Part shown: one piece after another, positions 44,722 to 56,496 of the stretch
Numbering within the stretch: the first letter of the stretch is position 1
Layout of the letters: every line of letters begins with the position of its first letter
NCBI GenBank assembly: GCA_027625915.1
Contig: JANTQA010000023.1
Location: 496,001 to 560,000, forward strand
DNA length: 64,000 bases
Direction: 5' to 3'
DNA from: Anaeramoeba flamelloides
Lineage: Eukaryota; Metamonada; Anaeramoebidae
Position numbers and translations under genes: made by a program
The notes under the pieces: generated by a model
What the model was told of the DNA's origin: nothing
Seen by the model: only the letters and a program-made list of their open reading frames with translations
The model's database searches: none

Positions 44722-47700
44722 TTTTTTCAAAATCCTTTTTTTTTTTTTTATCATTTTTTTTTTTATCATTTTTTTTTTTACCATTTTTTTTTTTATCTTT
44801 TTTTTCTTTTCCTAAACTTTTTTTTTTTTGTTTTTCTTTTTTTTTATTATTATCATTTTTTTCAAAATCTTTTTCTTTTTTATCTGTTTTTTGATTTTCT
44901 TTTTTTTTTTTCTTTTCAACTTTTTCTTTTTGTTTATCATTTTTTTCAAAATCTTTTTCAATTTCTGTATTTTTTTTTTCAATTTCTGTATTTTTTTTTA
45001 TTGTTTTTTGAATTGAAATTTTTTTTTCATAGTAATGTAGTTGTTCGGTTTTACATTCAAAAATTTCATTTACGTCTCCTTTTTCTTTGTTGGTATTTTT
45101 GCGAATCAATTCTAATTTCATTTCTAAATTGTGGTAATCAAAAATTATCCCGAATTCGATAATCCCCTCATCTTTTTCTGTTTTTGATAAATGCAGTTTA
45201 TTAACATCTATTTTCTTCAGAGTTATTACTTTGGCTGTTTTTTTATAATGCTTTTTATAATCCTCGCATAACTGAGGAAAATTAAAAGTTGACTTATACA
45301 AAGAAAATTGGAAATGGTCTTTTTTCTTAAACTTTTTGATGTCTATGCCTACAGTTTTTATAATCATTACATTATTTTTGACATCATTAGACGATTTGTA
45401 TATTGGACAATAAAATCTGTACTTACTTTTGGTTTTCTTATCCATTTGGTCGACCTTAATACAAATATTATCTTTATATTTCCTACTTTCAAGAATTTCA
45501 GGATTGCATCCATAATGAAAAGCACCTTCAAGAATGGCATTCTGTGGGTTGGCAAATTTTGTAACTAAAATATCTTCCGAGATATTTTTAACCATCTTTT
45601 GAATTGCGTTTTGAAACAGTTCAGATTTTGAGAGACCACCAACTAGAACAACTGAATGTAAATTATCCTTAATCTTTGATACATTTTTGAATTCCTTCCT
45701 TTTTTTCTTCCCATTCCGCCTTTTCCTTTTCTTACCTTTTTTGTCTTGCTTTTGATTGCCACCTCGATTCGAACTATTATTAGCAGAAGTTTGTTTCTTT
45801 GTTATGATCACATTTTGTGTGAGAAACTCATTAAAAAAAATCTTAAATTTTTTTATTGTCAAATAAAAGAATAAATTTATTAATGAATTATGGATCCCCA
45901 ATTGGGATTTCTTGTTCTGGAGTAACTTTTGTATTTTTGGTTTGTGGTTCGTAAAAGATTCTTTATTCTTTTGGTACCATTTATTATATTTTTTTTTTAT
46001 TGAGCTCTCTGCCTTGTCATTCCATTCGCCTACCTTTGTTTCCAGTACATGTAGAGACTTTTCCCTTTCTGGGAAATATTCTACTATGGAAACAAAATAT
46101 GTATAATCTTCAGAACTGAAATTTGTTTGGTCAAATTGGAATGATTGTTTTTTTGTTTCCCATTCTTTTACAATCTTGACGACATTAACATCGTTTTCGC
46201 TTGGAAAGGTCTGAGCACCAATAAATTCTGCAAAAAATTTTTTAAAATAATTGTCGATCTTTTTTGATCCATATTCAGTCCCCTCAGGTGATGCTTCCAA
46301 TTGGAGGACATAATTGTCCCAAACTGATGATCTCTCTTTTCTGTGGCTTGTTTTTTTCCGTTTTTTTTTTTTAAATTTTAAGTAGGAAACATCGATAGTA
46401 CCACCGCCGCCATCAACAACGACTAATTTTTTTTTTTCTAAATTTTTTGTTTTAACTCCATCATACCAATCAGACAGCACTCTTATCCCAGCTGCCTCTG
46501 GCTCAAAAATTATTGAAACCTTATACTCACGTTTTTTGTCCTCAAGCCCTGCTCCAATAGCTGCATTCTTAATTTCGCTCCATTTCTTTTCATCACAAAC
46601 TGAAGGGATTGTGATCACCCAATTGATCGACATTAATTTTTCCTTCGAATTCAGTTCCATCATTTTCAGGAGTGTTAATTCCTTGAGCCAGATAAAAATT
46701 CCTCTTAACACAAGAAATAAATTATAGAATTTGCCACTCACAGATTTGACTATTCTTTGAATATTTTCATTGTTATAAATTTGCATTTTAATGTTTGTAA
46801 AAAGTTCCAATTCTTCTGAATTGTTATTTTGATTGCCATTGCCGCTGCTACCTTTCTCTAACCATTTGTAATATCGATCGATAGCACTAGGCCCAAAACC
46901 AATAATTGAAGTTAATTTGTCTCCGTTCTTTTCAAATAAAAGTGAAGTTGGGACTTTAATAGTGTTTTTTGAGTTGCGATTCCCGAAAGTTAGAAAATTC
47001 TTAGAATCATAATTGCCAAATGCGCCAAACAATACCCCTGTTTCACTTGTTCCAAAATCAATTGCAATAACATGTCTGAATTGAGAGATTTTATGAAGGT
47101 CTCGACTTTTGGTATACAAACGGTAAGTATCGTATTTTTTTTGTATCTGTTCATTTCTCTTTTGGGTAACTGGATCCGAACTGGAACTGGAACTTGAACT
47201 TGAAATGGAACTTGAACGGGAATCAGAACTGGAGCTTGAACGGGGATCTGAACTGGAATGAGAATTGGGACTCGAACTCGAAATTGAACTGGAACTCGAA
47301 CGGGAACTTGAACGGTAATCAGAACTGGAGCTTGAACGGTAATCTGAACTGGAATGAGAATTTGGACTCGAACTGGAGTCTGAACGGGTATCTGAACTGG
47401 AATGAGAATTGGGACTCGAGTCCGAACTAGAACTTGAATAGGAATATGAGCTAGAACTTGAATTGGAGCTTGAACGGGGATCTGAACTGGAATCCGAACT
47501 GGAACTTGCATTGGAATCTGAGCTAGAACTTGAATTGGAATCTGAATTGGGACTTGAACTGTCGTCTGTGCTGGAATGTGTAAAAGATGTATCTGATTCA
47601 GAAGAACTTTTACCAAAATTTGAGAAACGATCTTTCATCAATAAAAGAAAATAAAAAAAAAACACAAAATGAAAAAAATAAAATCCTGAAAGCAGAATCA

Positions 47701-47734
47701 AAGCTGAATAAAATAACAATATTTTCTTCTTCAT
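44684..47734 (-). CDS. HSPA12-like Hsp70-family ATPase with Ser-rich N-terminus
   Basis: 1016 aa from ATG 47734; a second in-frame ATG at 47638 would remove 32 mostly hydrophobic residues that could be a signal anchor or merely translated leader. Residues 43-187 are a Ser/Asp/Asn repeat. The actin/Hsp70 ATPase fold follows: phosphate-1 HVIAIDFGTSETGVLFG (221-237), VPTSLLF, WVITIPSVCD, EPEAAG (411-416), phosphate-2 LVVVDGGGGTIDVSYLKF (437-454) and adenosine motif VVLVGGLSKSELF (695-707). This divergent pattern, with its large inserts and no classical substrate-binding domain, is that of HSPA12A/B rather than canonical Hsp70. Lys-rich inserts lie at 455-466 and 661-682, and the C-terminus is a poly-Lys tail. 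Homopolymer A runs make the last ~40 codons and the stop uncertain; another frame stays open to 44563. Confidence 0.85.
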
Positions 47735-49742
47735 CCTCTTATTAGCTTGTATAAATTACTTTTGTGTCAATATACGAAAATCAAGATTCTTTGAAGTTAA
47801 TTATTCTTAAGGATGAATTTTCAAAACAAAATATCTCTAAATTGGATCTTTCGTCTTGTTTTTGTTTTTGTTTTTGATTAAGACGTCTACTCTCTTTTAT
47901 CGACCTAGCCTTAATAATACATTTCTGGAAAAAGGATATTTACATTGATCAAAATAATGTGTGCACAAAGAAAATAATCTAACTTTCAAAATATAATCCG
48001 TGTTTTTTTTTCTTCTTGTTTCGAGGTAACATCCAATTGACTACCCAATAATATACGTAAGTTAAAATCAATTTTGAAAGTCCACTCGTTGAGGATATTT
48101 TAAGTAAAATTTAAATTATAAATGCAATTTGTACTTATTATTAGGAATTTATCAAAATTTTTGAAATTTTTTTTGTTTTTTTGATAATAAAAAATTTTCT
48201 TAAAAATTTACTCTACTCTTTGAGCTAAATTTTTGAAATTGATCCTTTATTTTTATAAACTCTTTTTAAATAATAGAACTTTAAGAAATCAATACCATAT
48301 TTTATTAGGCTTTATTATCAGTTTCTTTGATTGGTTAATGTATAGGCCTTCTACAACAAAAAAACACGCATATTATTTTTGAAACAAGGATGAAAATTTT
48401 CGTCATTTATTATTTTTTACTCTAGTATTGCTGTTTTTTTTTGATTTCGGAAATTCAATTCCTTTGTTTTAATTTCTGACAACATTATTCTTTGTTTTGA
48501 CGAGAATTTATAAAAATATCTGAAAAAAGACTTTTATAATCAAATTTAGAAAAAATATTATATAAAATAACAATAAATAGTAATGGTATGAGAAATTCAA
48601 GATTAAAAATTTTTTGGATTCATACATATCAACATGATAAATAAAATAAATCTTCGAAAATAGACAATGATAATTTTTTTTTTTATTTTTTTATTTCAAC
48701 AAATTTATTTGGAAAGGAGATCTTTCATTTTTGGTATTCTAAAAGAAAAGTTTTGCTTCAAATTAACACCTTTTTGTGTCTATATTTTTGGTTTACTCTA
48801 AGATTAATTTCACACTTCCATAAGCAGATTTCTAGATCCAAAACCAAATTTAATAAAAACTAAAATTATAATATAAAAAAATGATCTAAAAAAAAATTGA
48901 AAATTTAAAAGATTCAACTGTGATTAATTTTCTTTCTTTTTACAAATAGAATAATGAATGGTATTTTGTTTTCAAAGTTTCAATATTTGGTCTGACTCAA
49001 AAAATGTTTATTCGTAATTTTCTCACAATAACACTGTCAAAATGTTAAAATAAACATACTATCCTCAAAAATGTGAATCAAAAAAGCAAAAAAATTGGTT
49101 TTGTATTAATAAATATAAATAAATAACATTGAGACAGGATAATAACTTTTAAAATTAATATATTTACACTTGAAAAATATTATTATTCTAGTGAAAATAG
49201 AATATTTCCAGTACTAAAGTCATGAAAAGAAATAAGAAAGTATTGTATTCAAAACTTATTAATTACATTCTTTATAATAATTTGTAATTTTCTCACAAGT
49301 AACAACAGAAAAAAAAGTTTGATTTTATTTGAAAAATTTAATCATGTTTTGTATAACCGTAAATTTTTTTGGGGAGACCTTCTGATAAATTTAAAAAAAT
49401 CAAGTTGTAAAAAAAAAAAAGAATAAAAATTTTAATTTAATTTAATGAATTTCTCTAAAATATTTTTTTCCCATTTTTCTATATCAAATACCTAAAAAAG
49501 AAGAAAATTATGAAATTTTTTCTTTATTTTTGTATCAAAAATAAAAATATTCAAGTTGTAACTATGTTCTATTTTCGGAGAATTTTTTCATCTAAATTTT
49601 AATCTCTCATTATTTTAAAACTAATCAACAAGAAAAAAACAATTTATAATTATGTTATAATACAATTTACAAATTGAACAATGTATTTTTGGTAAATATT
49701 TGTTTCTAAGTTTGATTTTATGTATTTTATAAAAATGTGATA

Positions 49743-49941
49743 CAGTCAGTTCCACTTTAAAGGCACAAACTTTCAACGAAATTTAAGGCTCAAAAAAAAA
49801 TCTCAAATTAAGCCACAAAATTCAGATTCTAGTAAAATAAATTGTAAAAATAAAAAATTTCCAAAGTTTGTGCCTTAATTTGAGATTTTTTTGTGCCTTA
49901 AATTTTGTTGAAATTTTGTGCCTTAAAAGTGGAACTGACTG
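49743..49941. mobile_element. Tc1/mariner-type MITE, copy D (199 bp)
   Basis: TA-flanked (49741-49742 and 49942-49943). The ends are CAGTCAGTTCCACTTTAAAG and, inverted, CAGTCAGTTCCACTTTTAAG. The arms pair over about 75 bp, and the centre has ATTCTAGTAAAATAAATTG as in copy C. Confidence 0.94.
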
Positions 49942-51713
49942 TATTGTATTTCGATGGGTGTTTGAAATTAATAATAATATATTAAAAAATCATAAAAAAT
50001 AATTTCTTTATTTATTTAGTTATTTGAATTATTATTACAAATAGTTTACAAAATACAAATGAAATATATTGTTACTTGCTAATTTTGAACTTCAAAATTA
50101 TTATTTTTATTAATACTTAATAATTAGATATAAAATAATAGAATTGAATTGTATTTCTAAATATAAAATTTAGTTATTATTGTTACTTTGCTCAAAATAC
50201 TCTTTTTTTCAAAAATAAATAATTTTTTTTCGATAAATGTTTTTTTTATGAAGAAAAAGTTGGTTTTTTTAAATAAATTTACTTTTTTTGACTAAAAAAT
50301 GTATCATATAATGAATTTTGTTGTAAAATAATCAATAAATTTGAAGATTTTTTGTTTTAATTTTTCAATTACAAAAAAATGTTTTATTGTGAACTAAAAC
50401 CAAAATAAAAGAGTTGAACAATTAATTGTCAATTTATTTGAGCAATTTATAAGAATAAAAAAATTGAAAAAATAATTCCAATTTCTGGTCCCAGAAGTAA
50501 TATATACTTAACACCCAATTAAAAAAATTATTGAAATCTGGATTAAAAAGGATTTTTTTTGTGATTTAAACTGTAAATTCCCAAGAAGAAAAAGAAAATC
50601 CTTTTAGATCTAAGTTTTACATTGATAAAAACAAACCATTCAACTTATATTTAAAATTTCTCCAAAATATTAATTTCTGAATACAAAAGGGACAAAATGA
50701 AGTTAATAAACTTCCTGAAACCCATGTTAAAAAATATATCAACATGATCTTTCAATATTTATTTCTTCTGTAATGTTCTGAAATAAGTTGGGTGTTAAGA
50801 GAAACACTTAAGTATGTTTCTCCAATTATTTAGATTTTTTTAATCTATAAACATTTATAAATATTTCTTTTCAAAGTTATTATTATCAAAATATTGTTAT
50901 CAAAATATTCAAAAATATAGAATATATGCTAAATTTTTAAAAGAAAAAAAATTAAATATTGAAAATACAAACAAATTAAAAAAAAAATGACAATGTTCAT
51001 TTTGATCTGGGTTTTAAAGATATAAAAAAAAATCGAATAGAAAAACAAATGATTTTTATATATCACTTTCAATGATTTAGTGGCATTAAAATAACAGCTT
51101 TTTACCAGATGTTTATTGAACTTTAAATAAAAATACAAATTTGCAAATAAATCACTAAGCATAAAAAAAAACAAAAAAAAAGAAAAAGAAAAAAAAAAAA
51201 TATTAAAAAATAATTCAATTTTGAAATTTAAGAAATAAATTATTTTTTTCAAAAATTCGTTCAAATCCTTTAAACTTATATAATTTAATCACCAGGAAAC
51301 TGGACCAATATGACTAAAATATAGTTTCTTTCAAAAAAAAAGAAAAAAAAGAAAAAAAAAGTCATTGGTTTTATTTGAAATACTAGATTGAAGATTATTG
51401 ATCCAGATATTATTTACCATTGTAGATTGTTTTCAAGAATAGTTCAAAAAGCATATCAAAAAATTTAAAGAAAATCCCTTGAAAATGTAACCAAAAAAAG
51501 ATAAATTATTTTATATTTGTATTTTTTATTTGGAAATTTTTGAAATTTGATATATAAATTGTTATTTTGGATATTTAACAAATAATTTTAAGACCAATAG
51601 ATTCAACATTTCTTTAAAAAAAAAAAAAATTAATATATTATGATAAATATATTTTAATATTCTTTTAAATATGGATACTACCCAAAAGTTGTTAAAGAGT
51701 ACTTTCTTATTAT

Positions 51714-52305
51714 AAATATTTCCCAAAAGATAGGGTAAATATATTTTAATATATCTTTCTTAGATACAATCACCTGTAAACTATTTAAAGATAGTAAAAT
51801 ATGAACAATCATTTATTTTTTTTTAGTAATAATTCATTTTTTTAAAATTTTTAAACAAGATATTACTTAAATTAAAAATATAATAGTATCTGATCTCAAT
51901 TTTATTTTAACTTTTTCAAAAGCTAAAATAGGTATTTTTGATTATTTTATTTTTGATCCATTTAAATTTTTTTCCCCATGGGACCAATCTCAAAAAAATT
52001 CTATTTACAATAGAAGGCTTATTACTGTAATTTTTTGTTGAATAAAATTTTTGTTGTCCTTTCATATTGCCAATTTTTTTATTGAAAGTGACTATTCATT
52101 TTTTTTTAAATAAAAGGGTTATTGTTTTTTTCATAGATGGTAAATATTTTATATGGATATATTTTGAAATAAATAGAGCCTTTGATTCTATCGAGTTTCA
52201 ATATTCTACTAAATTGTGAATTTCTAAAGGTAAGAATAAATCCATCCAAAAGTGAGAATATTTATGAATTAAAAAAAAAAAAACCAACTTCTATGGAAAT
52301 ATGTA
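51714..52305 (+). mobile_element. GGTATTTCC-family inverted-repeat element, copy g
   Basis: The left end AAATATTTCCCAAAAGATAG and right end AACTTCTATGGAAATATGT are eroded, but the interior follows copy e: AAACTATTTAAAGATAGTAA, then CTGATCTCAATTTTATTTT, then GACCAATCTCAAAAAAATTC. It is older than copies a and e. Confidence 0.6.
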
Positions 52306-52477
52306 ACTAGAACTATACTTGTAAAATTAATTTATGAATTAATTCAAAAAATATCTTTTTCTGAAATAGTCAAAAGACTAATAAAATTTCAGACCATTTT
52401 ATTCATTTTTATTAGTCTGGAAATTCAAAAATAAAAATTAACCAACACTTTCTTATTAAAATAAAATTCAAAAATTA

Positions 52478-52691
52478 CGTTCGGTACGCCTTTTAAGACA
52501 CAAACTGTAAACAAAATGTAAGGCACAAAAAATATCTCTAATTAAGGTCCATTTTTTGCGATTTTTATCAGATTCAAATGATTTAACTTTAATTATATAT
52601 CTTGAATTCAAAAACATTGCAATAATTTGAGAATTTTTATATGAACCTTAATTTCAATTGAAAGTTTGTAACTTAAAAGTTCAAAGAGTTG
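52478..52691. mobile_element. Degraded Tc1/mariner-type MITE, copy E
   Basis: TA dinucleotides at 52476-52477 and 52692-52693 flank a diverged palindrome: TTTTAAGACACAAACTGTAA and AAAATGTAAGGCACAAAAAA on the left, TTCAATTGAAAGTTTGTAAC near the right end. It ends only ~30 bp before the ATG of the PH-domain gene, so it probably forms part of that gene's promoter or leader. Confidence 0.7.
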
Positions 52692-52722
52692 TAGTTTTTA
52701 TTTTTTTTATTTTTGCACAAGA

Positions 52723-54453
52723 ATGAATAACAATCTAAAACTAAGTTTTAATGGCTTTTTAGATAAAAGAGGGCAATCGTATCATACGTGGCATCGAAGA
52801 TTTTTTGTTCTTGAAAACAAATCATTAAAGTATTACAAAAAGTCTCAGTCTGATCGTCACTTGAAAGGAGTTTTAGATCTTGATCACCGAACAAGGATTG
52901 GCATTGTGTCCTCGCACGAAACCCAAGGCCATAAGAATTCCTTTTATATCAGGACAAAAAAGCGGACTCTTTTCTGTTCTGCAGAAACAAAAAAGCTGCG
53001 TACCTCGTGGCTCCAAAATCTCTTAAAGGCGATTTTAAGCCCCGGAGAGGGTGTGTCTGTCGTTTTCAAATGCCCGTCGATTAAAGGGAATGAGCCAATT
53101 TCCTTTGGGATCGAAAAGAGAATTACTCAAACACTTGTTGTTGCAGGTATTTCTTCCAAAATATCATTACAAGAACTTCATCAGTTTCTTGAAAGGGATT
53201 ACGAAGACGAAGAGGAGCACCAAATAATTGAAAAATCTAAAGAAGAAAAAAAAAAAAAAAACAATCACAATTCACTCAGGAACAAAAAAGAAATAACAAT
53301 TCTGAAAAAGTCAAGATTCTATCCTACACAAACTCTAACTGAGGATGAGTTGGTGTTTAATTTCGAAAAGGATCGGTTTGTTAATGAAAATTTAGAAGAA
53401 GAAGAAGAAGAAGAAGAGATTATAAAGGAAAAAGATGAAAAAAAAATAAAAAAAGAAAAATTATCTTTAAGGCTTATCAATAAGAACAATAACATTTCTC
53501 ATTACGACAACGAAAACTGTGGTGATGAAAAAGAAAAAGAAAAAGAAAAAGAAAAAGAGCAGGGCTATGAAAAAGATAGTGACAATAAAACTTTACAAGC
53601 ACCAACAATAAACCAAAAAGTCAAAAGCATAAAAAAAATATTTAAAACAAGAAGATCAACCTATTGGGTTGTTATTGAATGCACTTCCCCAGAGATGTGT
53701 GTCATGGTCAAAAACAAAGTAAAATTTGAGAATTATTACAAATATTATGACAAACTTCAGCAGGCAATTAAATACAAATTTTCATTCTTTTATCCCCGAT
53801 GCGTTTCGGAATCATTTACAGGCATAATCGAAGAAGACGCGCAAAATTTTAAGACAACCAAAAATTGCCGTGACGTCTTCGTTATCCAGCCAAATGGGAC
53901 TGTGTTGCGAAGAGAAATGGGTCAGACTCTAATACTAAACACTCAAAAGGTGCAATCGCACTTTAATATTGGCAATTGCAAATTGTTTCGGCAATTTTTT
54001 TCCAAAAACTTTGTGGCCACCGAAGTTGTATACACAATGATCCCGTTTACATATATTCCCAAGGACCTTCGCCATTTTACAGTCATCATCAATAGAATTT
54101 CGAAGGGCGACAAAGTGAAAATTAAAATGGAGACGAAGCTAAATGAAGTGGATAATCATGATTTACAATCCATTTTAAATTTTTCTGGCAACGAGAAAAT
54201 CGCCCAAACAACGTTCAGAGCTGAAAAGGAATCAAAGCTCTTGAAGAGTTGGTATGACAGGCCCCGTATTTACGATTTGTTAAAAAAGGTCCATCAAGAA
54301 AATTATCACACTAGTCGTTCCTGTAAATTTTTATTTGGGCTTCACGATTTTTTTGGTCATAAAATAGATGACGAATTCCCCTTGCAAATGAATGAAATTT
54401 CAATACAAATGTTTAATTGGGTAAGTGGTGAAAAATTGTTTCTCGACATTTAA
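52723..54453 (+). CDS. PH-domain protein with unrecognised C-terminal domain
   Basis: 576 aa, single exon, ATG 52723 to TAA. Residues 8-104 form a pleckstrin-homology domain: GFLDKRGQ at the start, WHRRFFVLENKSLKYYKK for strands 1-3, and W96 in the C-terminal helix (RTSWLQNLLKAI). PH domains bind phosphoinositides or proteins at membranes; lysine and arginine at the strand 1-2 positions are compatible with lipid binding. Residues 110-300 include a short globular part (VVFKCPSIKGNEPISFGIEK), two Glu-rich runs and a KEKEKEKE stretch. Residues ~300-576 look globular (TYWVVIECTSPEMCVMVKNK; FTYIPKDLRHFTVIINRI; KFLFGLHDFFGHKIDDEF) and match nothing I know. Codon usage here is clearly GC-richer than in the flanks. 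It is probably a signalling or membrane-associated protein. Confidence 0.85.
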   Translation: MNNNLKLSFNGFLDKRGQSYHTWHRRFFVLENKSLKYYKKSQSDRHLKGVLDLDHRTRIGIVSSHETQGHKNSFYIRTKKRTLFCSAETKKLRTSWLQNLLKAILSPGEGVSVVFKCPSIKGNEPISFGIEKRITQTLVVAGISSKISLQELHQFLERDYEDEEEHQIIEKSKEEKKKKNNHNSLRNKKEITILKKSRFYPTQTLTEDELVFNFEKDRFVNENLEEEEEEEEIIKEKDEKKIKKEKLSLRLINKNNNISHYDNENCGDEKEKEKEKEKEQGYEKDSDNKTLQAPTINQKVKSIKKIFKTRRSTYWVVIECTSPEMCVMVKNKVKFENYYKYYDKLQQAIKYKFSFFYPRCVSESFTGIIEEDAQNFKTTKNCRDVFVIQPNGTVLRREMGQTLILNTQKVQSHFNIGNCKLFRQFFSKNFVATEVVYTMIPFTYIPKDLRHFTVIINRISKGDKVKIKMETKLNEVDNHDLQSILNFSGNEKIAQTTFRAEKESKLLKSWYDRPRIYDLLKKVHQENYHTSRSCKFLFGLHDFFGHKIDDEFPLQMNEISIQMFNWVSGEKLFLDI

Positions 54454-55036
54454 CTAATCTAATTTTATATTTTGTTTATTATCATTATTATTTTTTCATT
54501 CTTTTTTGATTTTTGTTTTTTGCTTTTTATATCGATAAAAATATTATTTTTTTGCTTTTTCTTGTTTGTTTGTTTGTTTGTAATTATTTATTGGTTTGGA
54601 TCAAAAATTAAATTTTTAATTTTTTTTTTATTATTATTCTTGAAAAAGTTTAAATTACACTTTTTAAATCAAGTTTGGTTTTTTTTAATTTAAGAAATAA
54701 AAAGAATATTTTGGAAATTTTCTTTATATTTTTTTAATTAAAGAAAAACTGTCATCATCTATTAAGAATTTTTAAATTTATTTAATTGAATAAATTGAAA
54801 AGTTTTCTCTATTTTTTTGATTTTCTGGAAAATCTGGGTATTCTTTTGCACTCGATTGATCCTTTCTTAATTTGATTTTTCTTTCAGAATGTTAAAGATG
54901 AATATAATTGATTTTATTACTATTAATTAATGAAAGTAATTTCAAACTATTTTTTTAAAAAATTAATTTGTAAAGATAGTATGTGAGTTTTGCCTATTTT
55001 CAGTATCTCAGTTAATTCTAAATTGATTCATTAAAA

Positions 55037-55640
55037 TAAACTATTTTTCATAAATTTTGACTCACTTTATAATGTTAATGGGGGTTGTTTTAAGGGTTTA
55101 TTCCAGTATTCTTTTCAAAAAATATTTTCCACATTTTGGATCAGAAACATTTTTTCTAATTTTGCAAATTTTAGTTTTGCTTTTTCAAATTTTTGTTTTT
55201 TTTCTTTTTTGTTCTTTTTTTTTTCTTTTTCTTTTTTTTTTTTTTTTTTAAAAAGATAATGTGTAAAAAAAAAAGAGATCTTCTAAAAGACCAATAATCA
55301 ATAAGAAAATTGAGACTATGTAATGTCTTTGAAAATGGATTTAATTATTCATAAAAAATCTTGTTGTTCAACTTTTTTTCAGTGAAAGTTCAGTAATAAA
55401 AAATCGGTAAGCTCATTTCAAAAATTGTGACTCACTGTTTTTTATTTTTTGGATTTATTTTTTTTATAATTTTTAATATATCAGGCTTTTATAGATTTAG
55501 AATGACTTAAAAGAGAATTACATCCAATTATTATAAAATATTTTTTAGTCGAGGGTTTATATTTGTGATATAAAATATTCTATTTTTTTAAGGATTTTTA
55601 ATGGATATTAAAAGTATAGGTTACTATTTGGAAAAAATCA
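55037..55640 (+). mobile_element. GACTCAC-family inverted-repeat element, copy 3
   Basis: The left end TAAACTATTTTTCATAAATT continues into GACTCACTTTATAATGTTAA. The interior has ATTGAGACTATGTAATGTCT at 55309 and TTTCAGTGAAAGTTCAGTAA at 55377, then AATTGTGACTCACTG at 55423. The right boundary is unclear, around 55600. It aligns with the copies at 11.4 and 21.7 kb and, inverted, with 56.5-57.9 kb. Confidence 0.68.
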
Positions 55641-55727
55641 AAATTGAAATCATTTATTCTCATTTTTTCACACTAGTTTTTTTTTTTTGATTGTTTTTTT
55701 TTTTTTCATTATCATTTAATAATTATA

Positions 55728-55737
55728 TATTTATATA

Positions 55738-55779
<42 letters not shown>

Positions 55780-55807
55780 GAAAGAGAGAGAAAGAGAGAG
55801 AGAGAGT
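55728..55807. repeat. (AT)n followed by (GA)n microsatellite
   Basis: An alternating TA run interrupted once by ACAT passes into AGAAAGAGAGAGAAAGAGAG and further GA units, ending at GTAAGATC. Confidence 0.93.
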
Positions 55808-56496
55808 AAGATCTATTGTCACCAAGTTAAAAATGTGTTATTTTAATGTTATTGAAATTATGAAAATGATTCTAGAGATTCTAGAAATACCATATTGATT
55901 TTGATAGAAATTTTTATGTATCTTCTCTATGGATATCAAAATGAAAAATGTTGTTTTTTCTCATAATGTACTAAGAATTTAACCTTTTTAGACCAATATA
56001 TTTATTATTATTTACTTATTACTAATATCAAATCTTCATTGGGGTTTATTTTTATACCTTTTTTAATTGTTGAGAGGATAATTATTACAAATATTTGAAA
56101 TTTTAATTTCTTTGGAAATAATTTATCGAATTCGGGATAGATTTAAAAAAGATTATTTAAAAAAAAAATGAAAATAAGTAAATAAAGAAAAATTATATAA
56201 ATAAAAAAAAAGATTTTTTGGGTTTCTCTGTGATATTTGATATAATTAGATCTTATTCACTTGATTTTATTTTTAGTTCTCATTTGAAAATAAAATCTTT
56301 TTTTAAACAATTTTGCAGAAAAAAATCCCTTTTATTTCTATATAGATACTTAAAATAAATTTATAAAATTCGTTTTAAAATGTAGGTAGAGTAAAAAAAT
56401 CAGTTACTTTGCAAAATAATGATTTTATAAACAGGTTATTTATAAAAATTATCTCACATATGTTGTGAATAGATTGAAAATACATTCAAATTCAAT

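Larger units (their letters stand above)
47735..52722. other. AT-rich divergent intergenic region
   Basis: 5 kb between the HSPA12-like gene (-) and the PH-domain gene (+). It contains MITE copy D (49743-49941), a GGTATTTCC-family element (51714-52305) and a degraded MITE copy E immediately upstream of the PH gene. From 47740 to 49740 and 49950 to 51710 I see no gene or structure; a GGGGAGACC patch at 49371 is the only GC-rich point. Confidence 0.6.

Noticed and set aside
44563-44784. Separate Lys-rich minus-strand frame overlapping the end of the HSPA12-like gene
   Set aside because: Almost pure poly-Lys from A runs; it is an alternative frame of the same tail and not a separate gene.
47194-47654. 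Plus-strand and alternate minus-strand open frames rich in Asn/Trp or Val/Pro opposite the Ser-rich region
   Set aside because: They are by-products of the repetitive Ser-codon DNA in the HSPA12-like gene. The main frame continues into a recognisable ATPase; these do not.
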